Shown: positions 15,849 to 25,051, numbered from the stretch's first letter. The stretch: 64,000 bases of DNA from Litorivita sp040371945 (GCF_040371945.1 NZ_BAABWS010000001.1:124001-188000), one strand, 5' to 3'. The notes: a model not told the origin generated them from the letters alone. Made by a program: numbers and translations.

Positions 15849-18340
15849 CGCCTGTGCTGCGCCGTTTGGGTCTCGCGCCTCTTCTGGCGCTTTGCTTGCT
15901 CTTGATCGCACCACTTTCGGCGGGGCTCTCGGATTTTGCTGTCAGCGCGGGCGCGCTCTACGCGCAAGATGCGGCCGCGGAAATCGACTACGCCGCTTGG
16001 GAAGAGCGCGCCGATGCGGCCGATGCGATCATCTCCGCAAAAACCGCCGGCACCGACGAGCTGGACGCTTTGCGCGCCGAAATCGTGACATGGCGCGCGC
16101 GTTTTTCTGAGGCGCAATCGGGCGGCGGCAATGCCCTGCAAACGGTGCGCGACCAGCTTGCGGCGCTCGGCCCTGCGCCCGCCGATGGCGTCGAGGAGCC
16201 TGCCGATACCGCCGAGCAGCGCAAGTTGCTCAAAACGCGTCTGGCGAAACTCGAAGCGCCGATCACGGCGGCCAACCTCGCCTATAGCCGCGCCGACGGG
16301 ATCATTCGCGGCATCGACGACGTGATCCGTGACCGCCAGACCCGTGCGTTGCTGCGTCTTGATCCAAGCCCCCTGAACCCCGCGCGCTGGCCCGAAGCCG
16401 CGGCGGCGGTCTGAGCCGGTATCGATACCCTGCGCGGCGAGACGATGGACAATTGGTCCAGCGCGCCGCAGCGCGCCAAGCTGCGTGCCAATGCGCCGGT
16501 GATCGGTATTTTGATCGTTCTGGGCCTGTTGTTGATGCTGCGCGGGCGGATCTGGATGGAAACTGCCGCAACGCGGGTGCAATTGGGCGGCGCCACGGCG
16601 GCGCGCTGGCTGATCGGCTTTGGTCTCTCGCTGGGGCAGCTGTTTTTGCCGCTTTTGGGCTTGGCCGCGATCACCGAAGCCTTGGGGCTGACCGGATTGA
16701 TCGGGCGGCGCGGCGCCGAGATCGTCAATGTGATACCGGCCGCGGGATTTGCCTTTTTCGCCGCACTCTGGCTCGGCGCGCGGCTGTTTCCGCGCAGCGA
16801 GCAGGTCGACCCGCCGCTCGATGTCCCGTTCGAGCGTCGCCGCGAGGGGCGGCTTTATGCGGGGTTGACGGGATTGGTGCTCGCGACCTCCGATATCACC
16901 CGCCAGTTCGCCGATACATTCGATTTGCAATCGGGCACGCGCGGTGTGTTGACCCTTGGTCTGGTGGTTGCCGGTGCGCTCTTGCTGATGCGGATTTCGC
17001 GTATCTTGCGTGCCCCCAAACCCGTCTCTGGCCAAAGCGAGCAGATCGGCGAAGACAGCCTCGAAGAGACCAGATTGCAAAGTCGCGCGACCCTGTTCAT
17101 CCGCAGGCTGTTGGTCTTGATCGCAATTTCGGGAGTCACGGCGGCGCTGATCGGATATGCGCGCGCCAGCGAAGCGATGATCTTTCCGGCGCTCTTGTCG
17201 CTCGAAGTCTTCGGTTTCTTGTTGATCCTTCAAAGGCTGCTGTTCGAATTTTACGTTTTGCTCACCGGCAACCGCGAGGGCGGGCGCGACAGCCTTGTGC
17301 CCGTGCTGACCGGCGTTGTGTTGTTCGTTTTGTCGTTGCCGGCCTTTGGCTTGATCTGGGGCGCGCGTTGGACCGATCTGACCGAAATCTGGACAAGGTT
17401 CACCGAAGGTTTCTCGATCGGCAGCACCCGTATCTCGCCCTCCGATTTCCTGACCTTTGTGGTGGTCTTCGCCATCGGTTTCGGCATCACGCGGGCCTTG
17501 CAATCGACGTTGAAAACCACCGTTTTGCCGAAAACCAAACTCGACGTCGGCGGGCGCAACGCCATGGTGGCGGGGGTTGGCTATCTGGGCATCTTTTTGG
17601 CCGCCGTCATCGCCATCACCAGTGCAGGCATTGATCTGTCGAGCCTTGCCATCGTCGCCGGTGCGCTCTCGGTCGGTATCGGCTTTGGTTTGCAAAACAT
17701 CGTGTCGAATTTCGTATCCGGCATCATTCTTTTGGTCGAGCGTCCGATTTCCGAAGGTGATTGGATCGAAGTGGGCGGGCAGCAGGGGTTTGTGCGCGAT
17801 ATTTCGGTGCGCTCGACGCGGATCGAGACCTTTGACCGTACCGATGTGATCGTCCCGAACGCCGATCTCGTGTCCGGCACGGTGACCAACTTTACCCGCG
17901 GCAATACGGTGGGGCGGATGATCGCCACCGTCGGCGTGGCCTACGGCACCGATACACGGCGGGTCGAGGCGATTTTGCTCGAACTGGCGGGGCAGCACCC
18001 GATGGTATTGGCCAATCCAGAGCCGCAGGTGTTGTTTATGGGGTTCGGGGCCGACAGTCTCGATTTCGAAATTCGCTGTATCCTGCGCGAAGTGACGTGG
18101 AAAATGGTGGTCTTGTCAGAGCTGAACCACGGCATCGCGGCGCGGTTCGCGCAAGAAGGTATTGAAATTCCCTTCGCACAGCGTGATGTCTGGCTTCGCA
18201 ACCCCGAAGCGCTGCGCAGCGCGGATGAGCAACAAAAACCGCCGCAAACCGGCGCTCCGACGGCGGTGCAAGACAGCAGCGCAGAGGGCGGCGCACAGGG
18301 CAGCGATGATGCCGCAGGTGGCGAAGGAGAGACCACATGA
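15845..18340 (+). pseudogene. DUF3772/mechanosensitive channel gene interrupted by an in-frame TGA
   Basis: One reading frame runs from the GTG at 15845 to 18340, but a TGA at 16412-16414 splits it into 189 and 631 codons. The first part has a signal peptide (LGLAPLLALCLLLIAPLSAG), a coiled-coil periplasmic stretch and the end of a DUF3772-like domain (RALLRLDPSPLNPARWPEAAAAV). After the stop, the frame continues directly with AGIDTLRGETMDNW into the membrane part. No frameshift is needed. An intact homologue would be about 831 residues. It may be a nonsense mutation, a sequencing error, or two pieces made by re-initiation at 16445. Confidence 0.75.
16445..18340 (+). CDS. Mechanosensitive ion channel (MscS family), membrane part downstream of the internal stop
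   Basis: A 631-residue membrane protein in the same frame as the N-terminal fragment that ends at 16414. It has about ten hydrophobic segments. The MscS pore-lining helix and beta domain are clear: LSSLAIVAGALSVGIGFGLQNIVSNFVSG, then PISEGDWIEVGGQQGFVRDISVRSTRIETFDR and DVIVPNADLVSGTVTNFTRG. MscS-type channels release solutes under hypo-osmotic shock. If translation restarts at 16445 (GGCGAG upstream), the product would lack the signal peptide and periplasmic domain. The hydrophilic C-terminal tail is rich in Gln, Ala and Gly. Its stop overlaps alaX by 4 bases (ATGA). Confidence 0.82.
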   Translation: MDNWSSAPQRAKLRANAPVIGILIVLGLLLMLRGRIWMETAATRVQLGGATAARWLIGFGLSLGQLFLPLLGLAAITEALGLTGLIGRRGAEIVNVIPAAGFAFFAALWLGARLFPRSEQVDPPLDVPFERRREGRLYAGLTGLVLATSDITRQFADTFDLQSGTRGVLTLGLVVAGALLLMRISRILRAPKPVSGQSEQIGEDSLEETRLQSRATLFIRRLLVLIAISGVTAALIGYARASEAMIFPALLSLEVFGFLLILQRLLFEFYVLLTGNREGGRDSLVPVLTGVVLFVLSLPAFGLIWGARWTDLTEIWTRFTEGFSIGSTRISPSDFLTFVVVFAIGFGITRALQSTLKTTVLPKTKLDVGGRNAMVAGVGYLGIFLAAVIAITSAGIDLSSLAIVAGALSVGIGFGLQNIVSNFVSGIILLVERPISEGDWIEVGGQQGFVRDISVRSTRIETFDRTDVIVPNADLVSGTVTNFTRGNTVGRMIATVGVAYGTDTRRVEAILLELAGQHPMVLANPEPQVLFMGFGADSLDFEIRCILREVTWKMVVLSELNHGIAARFAQEGIEIPFAQRDVWLRNPEALRSADEQQKPPQTGAPTAVQDSSAEGGAQGSDDAAGGEGETT

Positions 18341-19068
18341 GCGCGCCGCTCTTTCGCACTGATGCCTATCTGCGCGAGGCCGAGGCCCGCGTAAGCGCCC
18401 ATACCCTTGAGGGCGGGATCGTTTTGGACGCCTGCCTCTTCTATCCCACGGGAGGCGGTCAGCCCGGAGACAGCGGCCAGCTGCATTGGCACGGCGAGAA
18501 CGGCCTTTGTTCGATCGGCATCGCCACCGCCGTCAAAGGCGAGGGCGGCGATATCATCCTTCTCCCGTCCGAACCTGCGGCGCTGCCGCCGGTTGGGAGC
18601 GTGGTGGTGCAAAGCCTCGATTGGGACCGCCGCCACCGTCATATGCGCGTGCATACGGCGCTGCATCTGCTCTCGGTGGTGATCCCTTTGCCGGTCTCTG
18701 GCGGGCAGATCGCAGCGGACAAGGGGCGGCTCGATTTTGACATGCCGCAGGCCCCGGAAGACCGCGCCGAGATCGAAGAGGCGCTCAATGTTCTGGTGTC
18801 ACTGGATTTGCCGGTGACCGAGGAATGGATCACCGATGCCGAGCTTGCCGCCAATCCCGACTTGGTGAAAACCATGTCCGTCATGCCGCCGATGGGCGCC
18901 GGCCATGTGCGTTTGGTGCGCATCGGCGAGGGCGAGACGCAGATCGATCTGCAACCTTGTGGCGGCACGCATGTTTCACGCCTAGGCGAGATTGGCCGCT
19001 TGCGCCTTGGCAAGATCGAGAAAAAAGGCAAGCAGAACCGCCGCGTCTATCTGCATCTGGACAGTTAG
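18337..19068 (+). CDS. alaX: Alanyl-tRNA editing protein AlaX
   Basis: A free-standing editing domain related to the C-terminal part of alanyl-tRNA synthetase, which hydrolyses Ser-tRNA(Ala) or Gly-tRNA(Ala). The 243 residues contain the zinc-binding set HTALH (105-109) and CGGTH (208-212). The N-terminal part has the FYPTGGGQPGDSGQL motif of the longer AlaX form. Its start overlaps the channel gene stop by 4 bases, and tRNA-Ser follows 115 bases later. Confidence 0.93.
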   Translation: MSAPLFRTDAYLREAEARVSAHTLEGGIVLDACLFYPTGGGQPGDSGQLHWHGENGLCSIGIATAVKGEGGDIILLPSEPAALPPVGSVVVQSLDWDRRHRHMRVHTALHLLSVVIPLPVSGGQIAADKGRLDFDMPQAPEDRAEIEEALNVLVSLDLPVTEEWITDAELAANPDLVKTMSVMPPMGAGHVRLVRIGEGETQIDLQPCGGTHVSRLGEIGRLRLGKIEKKGKQNRRVYLHLDS

Positions 19069-19182
19069 ATCGCGCGCCCTGCGCCGGTTTTGCGGATGCT
19101 GTTGCCGTGAAAATATTGCCGCATATTTTCGCGCTATTCGCCCTTGCGCAGTCCCGCCAAAAGAGGCTACACACCGCCCACC

Positions 19183-19272
19183 GGAGCGGTGGCCGAGTGG
19201 TCGAAGGCGCACGCCTGGAAAGTGTGTAGGCGGGAGACCGTCTCCAGGGTTCGAATCCCTGTCGCTCCGCCA
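19183..19272 (+). tRNA. tRNA-Ser (anticodon GGA)
   Basis: A 90-base class II tRNA with a seven-pair acceptor stem (GGAGCGG with TCGCTCC), D-arm with GAGTGG, anticodon loop CTGGAAA giving anticodon GGA, a long variable arm (GCGGGAGACCGTCTC), T-arm GGGTTCGAATCCC, discriminator G and encoded CCA. The long variable arm and discriminator G fit serine. Confidence 0.97.
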
Positions 19273-19496
19273 GACCCCCATATAAGAGCGCGCCAACGCC
19301 GCGCCGACCTCAGCCCCAGCGCTATAGCGGGGCGCATGACCTGTGCTTGCCCGCGCCCGTTGCGCGCCGCCACCTGCCGATGGCCTCATACCCCCGTGAA
19401 ACTCCCGTCCGGCCCGCTAGGGCTTTCGCATGGCGCGCCCCTGTGGTTCAAACAAGGACGCGCGAGGACTTGAGCCAGACACATGAGGGAGAGAGC

Positions 19497-20300
19497 ATGT
19501 TCACGATTGAAAGCCGCAGCTTGCAAAATATCAACGTCGAGATGGATGACGCGGGGATCGCACGCGTGACGCTGGCCCGTCCGGCCAAACGCAATGCGCT
19601 TGATGCGCAGACGATCGAAGAGTTGATCACGCTTTTCGCCGAATTGCCCAAACGCGAGGCCCGCGCCGTGGTGCTTTTGGCGCAAGGCGATCATTTTTGC
19701 GCCGGTCTCGATCTGGTCGAACATTTCGAACAGGACCGTAGCCCCGCCGATTTCATGCATATCTGCCTGCGCTGGCACGAGGCCTTCAACAAGATCGAAT
19801 ATAGCGGCATTCCGGTGATTTCGGCGCTCAAGGGGGCGGTCGTGGGCGGCGGGCTTGAATTGGCCTCTTGCGTGCATATCCGCGTGGCCGACAAGAGCAC
19901 CTACTTTGCGCTGCCTGAAGGGCAAAGGGGCCTGTTCACAGGCGGCGGCGCGACGATCCGTGTGGCCGGATTGGTCGGCAAGGCGCGTATGGTCGACATG
20001 ATGCTCACGGGCCGCGTCTATCAGGGGCAAGAGGCGGTCGATGTCGGCCTGTGCCAGTATCTGGTCGAGGACAGCGAGGCCAAGGCGATGGAATTGGCCC
20101 GCGCGGCCGTGCAAAACCCGCCCTTGTCGAATTTCGCCATTTGCTCGGCTATTTCGCATCTGGGAAATATGTCGGCGCTGGATGCGTCTTATGCCGAATC
20201 CGTCGTTGCGGGGATCGTCAACACCCAGCCCGCGTCGCGCGGGCGGCTCGAAGCTTTTGCCAACAAAACGGCCGCGCGGGTGCGCCCCAATAGCGAATAA
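19497..20300 (+). CDS. Enoyl-CoA hydratase/isomerase (crotonase) family protein
   Basis: A 267-residue crotonase-fold protein. The two oxyanion-hole segments are RPAKRNALDAQTI with GDHFCAGLDL (about residue 65) and KGAVVGGGLELASCVHIRVA (about 113). The pattern PEGQRGLFTGGGATIRVAGLVG follows. Members act on acyl-CoA thioesters as hydratases, isomerases or hydrolases. The catalytic Glu pair of classical enoyl-CoA hydratases is only partly recognisable, so the reaction is uncertain. Start 19497 is chosen because GGGAGAGAG stands just before it; the open frame upstream (from 19347) is not homologous. No neighbouring CoA pathway genes help to place it. Confidence 0.88.
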   Translation: MFTIESRSLQNINVEMDDAGIARVTLARPAKRNALDAQTIEELITLFAELPKREARAVVLLAQGDHFCAGLDLVEHFEQDRSPADFMHICLRWHEAFNKIEYSGIPVISALKGAVVGGGLELASCVHIRVADKSTYFALPEGQRGLFTGGGATIRVAGLVGKARMVDMMLTGRVYQGQEAVDVGLCQYLVEDSEAKAMELARAAVQNPPLSNFAICSAISHLGNMSALDASYAESVVAGIVNTQPASRGRLEAFANKTAARVRPNSE

Positions 20301-20457
20301 CCCGCCCGAAGGCACGAAATCGCGATGCGCTGCGCAAAAATGAGGCGCAGCGCCGAGCCCGAGATACCTATTTGTTTTCAAATCGTTATTCTTGATTGAT
20401 CCGCGGAACTGCTTGTTCTGCCCGCGTGTAAATGGGCGAAATTGGCCGCTTCAATAA

Positions 20458-20473
20458 TTTACCATTTGATAAA
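20458..20473. promoter_or_regulatory. RutR-box-like palindrome upstream of pydA-preA
   Basis: TTTACCATTTGATAAA is an inverted repeat with one mismatch between arms. It has three mismatches to the published E. coli RutR box TTGACCAnnTGGTCAA, and lies about 67 bases before the pydA start. Two closer matches occur in the same gene region. Confidence 0.45.
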
Positions 20474-20539
20474 AAATCAACCTGTGGCACAGTTTGGGGC
20501 AAGAGGGCATCCGCCCGCACGCCAGCCACAGGAGCCAGC

Positions 20540-21895
20540 ATGAGCCAGTCAGGACTTACCGCATCCCCTTCGGTCATGACCCCCGGAATCGCCTCTGCGC
20601 GTCTTGCGCCCGATGAGTTGGCCGAGGGTTTTGAGGATCTGCACCCGCCCTTGGACAGCCATGAGGCGCAGGTTGCGGCCGACCGGTGCTATTTTTGCCA
20701 TGACGCGCCTTGCATGACGGCCTGTCCCACCGCGATCGATATTCCGCTCTTTATCCGCCAGATCGCCACGGGAACCGAGACCGCCGCAGCAAAGACCATT
20801 TTGCAAAGCAATATCCTTGGCGGCATGTGCGCCCGCGTTTGCCCGACCGAGACCCTGTGCGAAGAGGCCTGCGTGCGCATGGAGGCCGAAGGCCAGCCGG
20901 TCGAGATCGGCCGTTTGCAACGGTTCGCCACCGATGCGGTTTTGGATGCGCCGCATCCTTTCACCCGCGCGGCGCCCAGCGGCAAAAGCGTTGCCGTAGT
21001 CGGGGCAGGGCCGGCGGGTTTGGCCGCGGCGCACCGGTTGGCGATGCATGGCCATAGCGTGACGCTTTATGATGCGCGCGCCAAGGCGGGCGGGCTGAAT
21101 GAATTCGGCATCGCCGCCTATAAATCTACCGATGATTTTGCTGCCCGCGAGGTCGCGTGGCTAATGGGGATTGGCGGGATCGAGATGAAAACCGGCGAGC
21201 GTTTGGGCGGCGGTGTCGATCTGGAAAGCCTGCGCAGCGCGCATGATGCGGTGTTTCTCGGGATTGGGCTGGGCGGGGTCAATGCGCTTGGCATCGAGGG
21301 CGAGGAAATGGCGCAAAATGCCGTCGATTTCATTGCCGAATTGCGCCAGAGCGAGGATTTGACCACGCTGCCCATCGGGCGCAATGTGGTGGTCATCGGC
21401 GGTGGGATGACCGCCATTGACGCCGCTGTGCAGGCCAAGCTTTTGGGCGCGCAGAACGTCACGCTGGCCTACCGGCGCGGGCGCGACGACATGCCTGCCT
21501 CCGAATACGAGCAACAGCTTGCCGCCGCCAAAGGCGTGCAAATCCTGACCTATCTCATGCCCAAACGCCTGTCGGGCAGCGGCGGGCGATTGCGCGAGAT
21601 CGAATTTGAATATTCGAGCGTTGAAGGCGGCAAACTCACCGGAACGGGCGAGAGCCTGATCCTGCCGGCCGATCAGGTCTTTGCCGCCATTGGCCAAACC
21701 TTGATCGGCGCGCCCGAGGGGCTTGCCATCGAGGGCGGTAAAATCGCCGTCACCGGCGCGGGGCGTACCGGAGCGGGCGGCATTTGGGCAGGGGGCGATT
21801 GCGCCTCGGGGGGCGATGATTTGACCGTCACCGCCGTTGCCGAAGGGCGCGATGCGGCCGAAGACATCCACGCATTTTTGACAAAGGGGGCTTGA
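20540..21895 (+). CDS. preT: Dihydropyrimidine dehydrogenase, FAD/NAD(P) and Fe-S subunit (PydA/PreT-type)
   Basis: A 451-residue flavin and iron-sulfur protein, the electron-input subunit of NAD(P)H-dependent dihydropyrimidine dehydrogenase, which reduces uracil and thymine. N-terminal cysteines form the 4Fe-4S set (CYFCHDAPCMTACP, then CARVCPTETLCEEAC). The FAD Rossmann motif VAVVGAGPAGLAAAHRLA lies near residue 152. A second dinucleotide site is NVVVIGGGMTAIDAAVQ. The C-terminal GGIWAGGDCASGG is typical of this family. The start at 20540 has CAGGAG upstream; the longer open frame to 20432 is ignored. The gene is 3 bases before preA. Confidence 0.93.
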   Translation: MSQSGLTASPSVMTPGIASARLAPDELAEGFEDLHPPLDSHEAQVAADRCYFCHDAPCMTACPTAIDIPLFIRQIATGTETAAAKTILQSNILGGMCARVCPTETLCEEACVRMEAEGQPVEIGRLQRFATDAVLDAPHPFTRAAPSGKSVAVVGAGPAGLAAAHRLAMHGHSVTLYDARAKAGGLNEFGIAAYKSTDDFAAREVAWLMGIGGIEMKTGERLGGGVDLESLRSAHDAVFLGIGLGGVNALGIEGEEMAQNAVDFIAELRQSEDLTTLPIGRNVVVIGGGMTAIDAAVQAKLLGAQNVTLAYRRGRDDMPASEYEQQLAAAKGVQILTYLMPKRLSGSGGRLREIEFEYSSVEGGKLTGTGESLILPADQVFAAIGQTLIGAPEGLAIEGGKIAVTGAGRTGAGGIWAGGDCASGGDDLTVTAVAEGRDAAEDIHAFLTKGA

Positions 21896-21898
21896 GCC

Positions 21899-23200
21899 AT
21901 GGCCGATCTTACGACTGAGTTTTTGGGCATCAAAAGCCCCAATCCCTTCTGGCTCGCCTCGGCGCCGCCCACGGATAAGGAATACAATGTGCGCCGCGCC
22001 TTCGAGGCCGGATGGGGCGGGGTTGTTTGGAAGACCCTCGGCGCGGAAGGCCCGCCCGTGGTCAACGTCAACGGCCCGCGATATGGCGCGATTTTCGGGG
22101 CGGACCGGCGGCTTTTGGGCCTCAACAACATCGAGTTGATCACCGACCGCCCGCTGCAAACCAACCTTGAGGAAATCACCCGCGTCAAAGCCGATTACCC
22201 CGACCGCGCCATCATCGTGTCCTTGATGGTGCCCTGCGACGAGGAAAGCTGGAAGGCGATCTTGCCCTTGGTCGAGGCGACCGGCGCCGACGGGATCGAG
22301 CTGAACTTTGGTTGCCCGCATGGCATGGCCGAACGCGGGATGGGATCGGCGGTCGGGCAAGTGCCCGAATATATCGAAATGGTCACCCGCTGGTGCAAGC
22401 AATATTACTCCAAACCGGTGATCGTGAAGCTGACGCCCAATATCACCGACATCCGAGGCCCCGCCCGCGCGGCTTTTGCGGGCGGGGCGGATGCGGTGAG
22501 CCTGATCAATACGATCAATTCGATCACCTCGGTCGATCTTGACGCCATGTCGCCCGAGCCGATGATCGACGGCAAAGGCACACACGGCGGATATTGCGGC
22601 CCTGCGGTCAAGCCGATTGCGATGAATATGGTCGCCGAGATCGCCCGCGACCCTGAAACCTTCCGCAAACCCATCAGCGGCATCGGGGGCGTCACCACAT
22701 GGCGCGATGCGGCCGAATTCATGGCCCTTGGCGCGGGCAATGTGCAGGTTTGCACCGCGGCGATGACCTATGGGTTCAAGGTCGTGCAGGAGATGATTTC
22801 CGGCCTGTCCGAATGGATGGACGAAAAGGGTCATACCTCGACCTCCGATTTCATCGGCATGGCCGTGCCCAATGTCACGGATTGGCAGCACCTGAACCTC
22901 AATTACGTCACCAAGGCGGTGATCGACCAAGACGCTTGTATTTCTTGTGGGCGCTGCTACGCGGCTTGCGAGGACACTTCGCACCAAGCCATCGAGATGA
23001 GCGCCGAGCGCGTCTTCACGGTCAAGGATGACGAATGCGTGGCCTGCAACCTTTGCGTCAATGTTTGCCCCGTGGCGGGATGTATCACGATGGAGGAAAT
23101 GGCCAAAGGCGCCACCGATCCGCGCACCGGACAGACGGTCGGCGATTATGCCAATTGGACCACGCATCCCAATAATCCCGGTGCGGTCGCGGCCGAGTAG
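21899..23200 (+). CDS. preA: NAD-dependent dihydropyrimidine dehydrogenase subunit PreA
   Basis: A 433-residue catalytic subunit with an FMN-binding TIM barrel and a C-terminal two-cluster ferredoxin domain. Barrel motifs include FLGIKSPNPFWLASAPPTD, the active-site Cys in LNFGCPHGMAERGMGSA, and PISGIGGVTTWRDAAEF. The ferredoxin part has CISCGRCYAACEDTSH and CVACNLCVNVCPVAGC, two 4Fe-4S sites. With the upstream subunit it catalyses the first reductive step of pyrimidine breakdown in the cytoplasm. It is co-transcribed with preT. Confidence 0.95.
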   Translation: MADLTTEFLGIKSPNPFWLASAPPTDKEYNVRRAFEAGWGGVVWKTLGAEGPPVVNVNGPRYGAIFGADRRLLGLNNIELITDRPLQTNLEEITRVKADYPDRAIIVSLMVPCDEESWKAILPLVEATGADGIELNFGCPHGMAERGMGSAVGQVPEYIEMVTRWCKQYYSKPVIVKLTPNITDIRGPARAAFAGGADAVSLINTINSITSVDLDAMSPEPMIDGKGTHGGYCGPAVKPIAMNMVAEIARDPETFRKPISGIGGVTTWRDAAEFMALGAGNVQVCTAAMTYGFKVVQEMISGLSEWMDEKGHTSTSDFIGMAVPNVTDWQHLNLNYVTKAVIDQDACISCGRCYAACEDTSHQAIEMSAERVFTVKDDECVACNLCVNVCPVAGCITMEEMAKGATDPRTGQTVGDYANWTTHPNNPGAVAAE

Positions 23201-23223
23201 CGCGCGCCGCAAAGGGATGTGCC

Positions 23224-23262
23224 CAAACGGGCCGTGCGGACCTCCCCCGCGCGGCCCGTTTG
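23224..23262. terminator. GC-rich hairpin between convergent preA and a small membrane gene
   Basis: CAAACGGGCCG and CGGCCCGTTTG form an 11-base-pair perfect stem around a 17-base loop. The stem ends in T or A runs of only three, so it is a plausible but not ideal bidirectional terminator. It lies 23 bases after the preA stop and 10 bases from the stop of the opposing gene. Confidence 0.55.
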
Positions 23263-23272
23263 AAATTGCGGC

Positions 23273-23518
23273 TCAGGTCACGATGAAATACCGCGCAATT
23301 CCGTAAACGTAGAGCGCCGAAAACATCACGTTGAGATATTTCAATTGTGGCTCGCTGCGCAGCCATCCGCAGTAAATCCAGATCAGGCAAAACGGCAAGC
23401 TAAGCATCATGGCCGCCAGTTGCCAGCCTTGCACCACGCAAACCGTGCTGCAAAACCCCAAGACAACGGCGATCCATTTCAACGGCTGCTCGAAACGAGC
23501 GAACGTCAAAAGTGTCAT
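23273..23518 (-). CDS. Small membrane protein of unknown function
   Basis: An 81-residue protein with three hydrophobic segments (WIAVVLGFCSTVCVVQGW, LAAMMLSLPFCLIWIYCGWL, YLNVMFSALYVYGIARYF). I do not recognise the family with certainty; similar short membrane proteins occur widely in Rhodobacteraceae. The start at 23518 (MTLLTFARFEQPLKW) is chosen because the frame upstream overlaps the divergent GFA-like gene and lacks membrane character. It sits inside the pyrimidine region but shows no link to that pathway. Confidence 0.65.
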   Translation of the reverse strand: MTLLTFARFEQPLKWIAVVLGFCSTVCVVQGWQLAAMMLSLPFCLIWIYCGWLRSEPQLKYLNVMFSALYVYGIARYFIVT

Positions 23519-23676
23519 AGTTCGGTGGCTTTCGGTGAACAGCGCCGTGAACCCGGCGTTCTGTTGTCTCCCCTTTAGGATATCGGCGCAGGTCGCGCAA
23601 GGCGTGCGCCGCTCTTGACCCAAGGCGCGCAAAGGCGCAGCTTTGCCCTGCGGTCTCAGGAAAAAGGGTGAGGGTG

Positions 23677-24255
23677 ATGCAGGATCAAAAAACCATCTCA
23701 TGCCAATGCGGCGCGGTTGAAATCTGCCTCAGCGGTGCGCCGATCCTGAGCGGGGAATGTGTGTGTACCTCTTGCCGCAGCGCCGGGGCGATGATGCAAT
23801 CGCTCAAGGGCGCGCCGCAGATATTGAGCGCATATGGCGGCACCAAGGTGATCGTTTTTCGCAAGGACCGCCTGCGCGTGCAAACGGGCGAGATGCAGCT
23901 TAAGGAATTTCGCCTAGACCCCAAAAGCAAGACCCGCCGCGTCATCGCCACCTGTTGCAACACGCCGATGATGATCGAATATACGCCAGGCCATTGGTAT
24001 AGCCTTTACGCGCATAATTTCGCGCCTGAAGATCGCCCGCCCGTAGAAAGCCGCAGCTTTACCGCGAGCCTGCCGGACCCGAGCATTTTGCCCCAAGATA
24101 CGGTGAACGCAAAAACCGTCACCGCCGGCTTCATCTTCAAGATGCTTGCCTCCTTCGCCGCGATGGGGTTTCGCAAACCCAAAACCCGCTTTGTTCATGG
24201 CACTCTCGACTTGCAGGTTGCGGGTGCGGATACGGCGGCGAATGGCGCGTCTTAG
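23677..24255 (+). CDS. GFA-like (glutathione-dependent formaldehyde-activating family) zinc protein
   Basis: A 192-residue protein with the cysteine pattern of the GFA fold: CQCGAVEI near residue 10, CVCTSCRSAG near 31, and a later CCNTP near 98. These bind structural and catalytic zinc in the family. The remaining sequence is unlike characterised formaldehyde-activating enzymes, so the substrate is unknown. ATG 23677 with AGGGTG upstream is preferred over the GTG at 23668. Its stop overlaps the end of the convergent rutR gene by 4 bases. Confidence 0.75.
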   Translation: MQDQKTISCQCGAVEICLSGAPILSGECVCTSCRSAGAMMQSLKGAPQILSAYGGTKVIVFRKDRLRVQTGEMQLKEFRLDPKSKTRRVIATCCNTPMMIEYTPGHWYSLYAHNFAPEDRPPVESRSFTASLPDPSILPQDTVNAKTVTAGFIFKMLASFAAMGFRKPKTRFVHGTLDLQVAGADTAANGAS

Positions 24256-24863
24256 GGGCGCAGCATCCGTGTGAACAGGGTCTCAAGATAGCGCCGTGCA
24301 TCGGGGTAGGGGTCGTGGTCACCGCCCAAAATCGCATGCACCTGCACATCGAAATCGGCGTAATGCTGGGTCATCGACCAGATCGAGAAAATCAGGTGGT
24401 AAGGGTCCACCGGCGTGATCCGCCCCGCGGCGCTCCATGCGGCGATGACTTTGGCCTTCTCGTCGACCAGATCCTTCAGGTCGGTTTGCAAAATGGTCAA
24501 GATCCGCGGCGCGCCTTGGACGATCTCATTGGCAAAGAGCCGCGATTCGCGCGGGTAGTCGCGCGCAAGGTCCAGTTTGCGGTGCATATATCCCACGATT
24601 TCGAGCAAGGGATCGCCCGCAGGCTCAAGCGCGCGCAACGGGTCAAGCCATGTGCCCAAAAGCCGCTCCAGAACCGCCGCATGGATCGCCTCTTTGGAGG
24701 CGAAATAGTAAAGCAGGTTGGGTTTGGACAGCCCCGCCTCATTGGCGATCATATCCACCGTGGCCCCGCGAAACCCGTTTGCAGAAAACACCTCGAGCGC
24801 CGCTTCGAGGATCGCGTCGGTGTTCTTTTTCTGAATGCGGGTTTGGGGCGTGGCTTTGGGCAT
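24252..24863 (-). CDS. rutR: TetR-family regulator of pyrimidine catabolism (RutR)
   Basis: A 203-residue TetR-type repressor. The N-terminal helix-turn-helix covers residues 10-57 (ILEAALEVFSANGFRGATVDMIANEAGLSKPNLLYYF in outline). The C-terminal part has the RutR-type segment YPRESRLFANEIVQGAP. RutR senses uracil or thymine and controls pyrimidine use. Start 24863 (MPKATPQ) is chosen over a longer frame because AAGAG lies just upstream and homologues begin there. It is divergent from the beta-ureidopropionase gene, with a RutR-box-like palindrome in the shared region. Confidence 0.9.
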   Translation of the reverse strand: MPKATPQTRIQKKNTDAILEAALEVFSANGFRGATVDMIANEAGLSKPNLLYYFASKEAIHAAVLERLLGTWLDPLRALEPAGDPLLEIVGYMHRKLDLARDYPRESRLFANEIVQGAPRILTILQTDLKDLVDEKAKVIAAWSAAGRITPVDPYHLIFSIWSMTQHYADFDVQVHAILGGDHDPYPDARRYLETLFTRMLRP

Positions 24864-25035
24864 GAGGCTCTTATGACATGGTTTGAATTGCACTCAGGTT
24901 GCATTGCTGCGCCGCAGCTTGTCCAGAGTGATTAAAATTCAATCATTCCCCCTCTGGGTCGCTGCTTCATCCTTATGCGTGCGGCCTCACACTGCGGCGG
25001 TGCTTGACTGGCTGCGTGGATCGGCTAGCGTAGGT

Positions 25036-25051
25036 TTTACCAAGTGGTCAA
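25036..25051. promoter_or_regulatory. RutR-box-like palindrome between rutR and the ureidopropionase gene
   Basis: TTTACCAAGTGGTCAA differs from the published RutR box TTGACCAnnTGGTCAA at one position only. It lies 110 bases before the start at 25161 and 173 bases before rutR, so it can serve either or both. Confidence 0.7.

Noticed and set aside
15743..17998. Open frame of 751 codons on the minus strand over the channel gene
   Set aside because: Composition is low in hydrophobic order and rich in Arg, Gln and His, typical of antisense frames; the plus strand encodes an MscS-type channel.
21161..23212. Open frame of 683 codons on the minus strand over preT and preA
   Set aside because: Antisense to two iron-sulfur enzymes with clear motifs.
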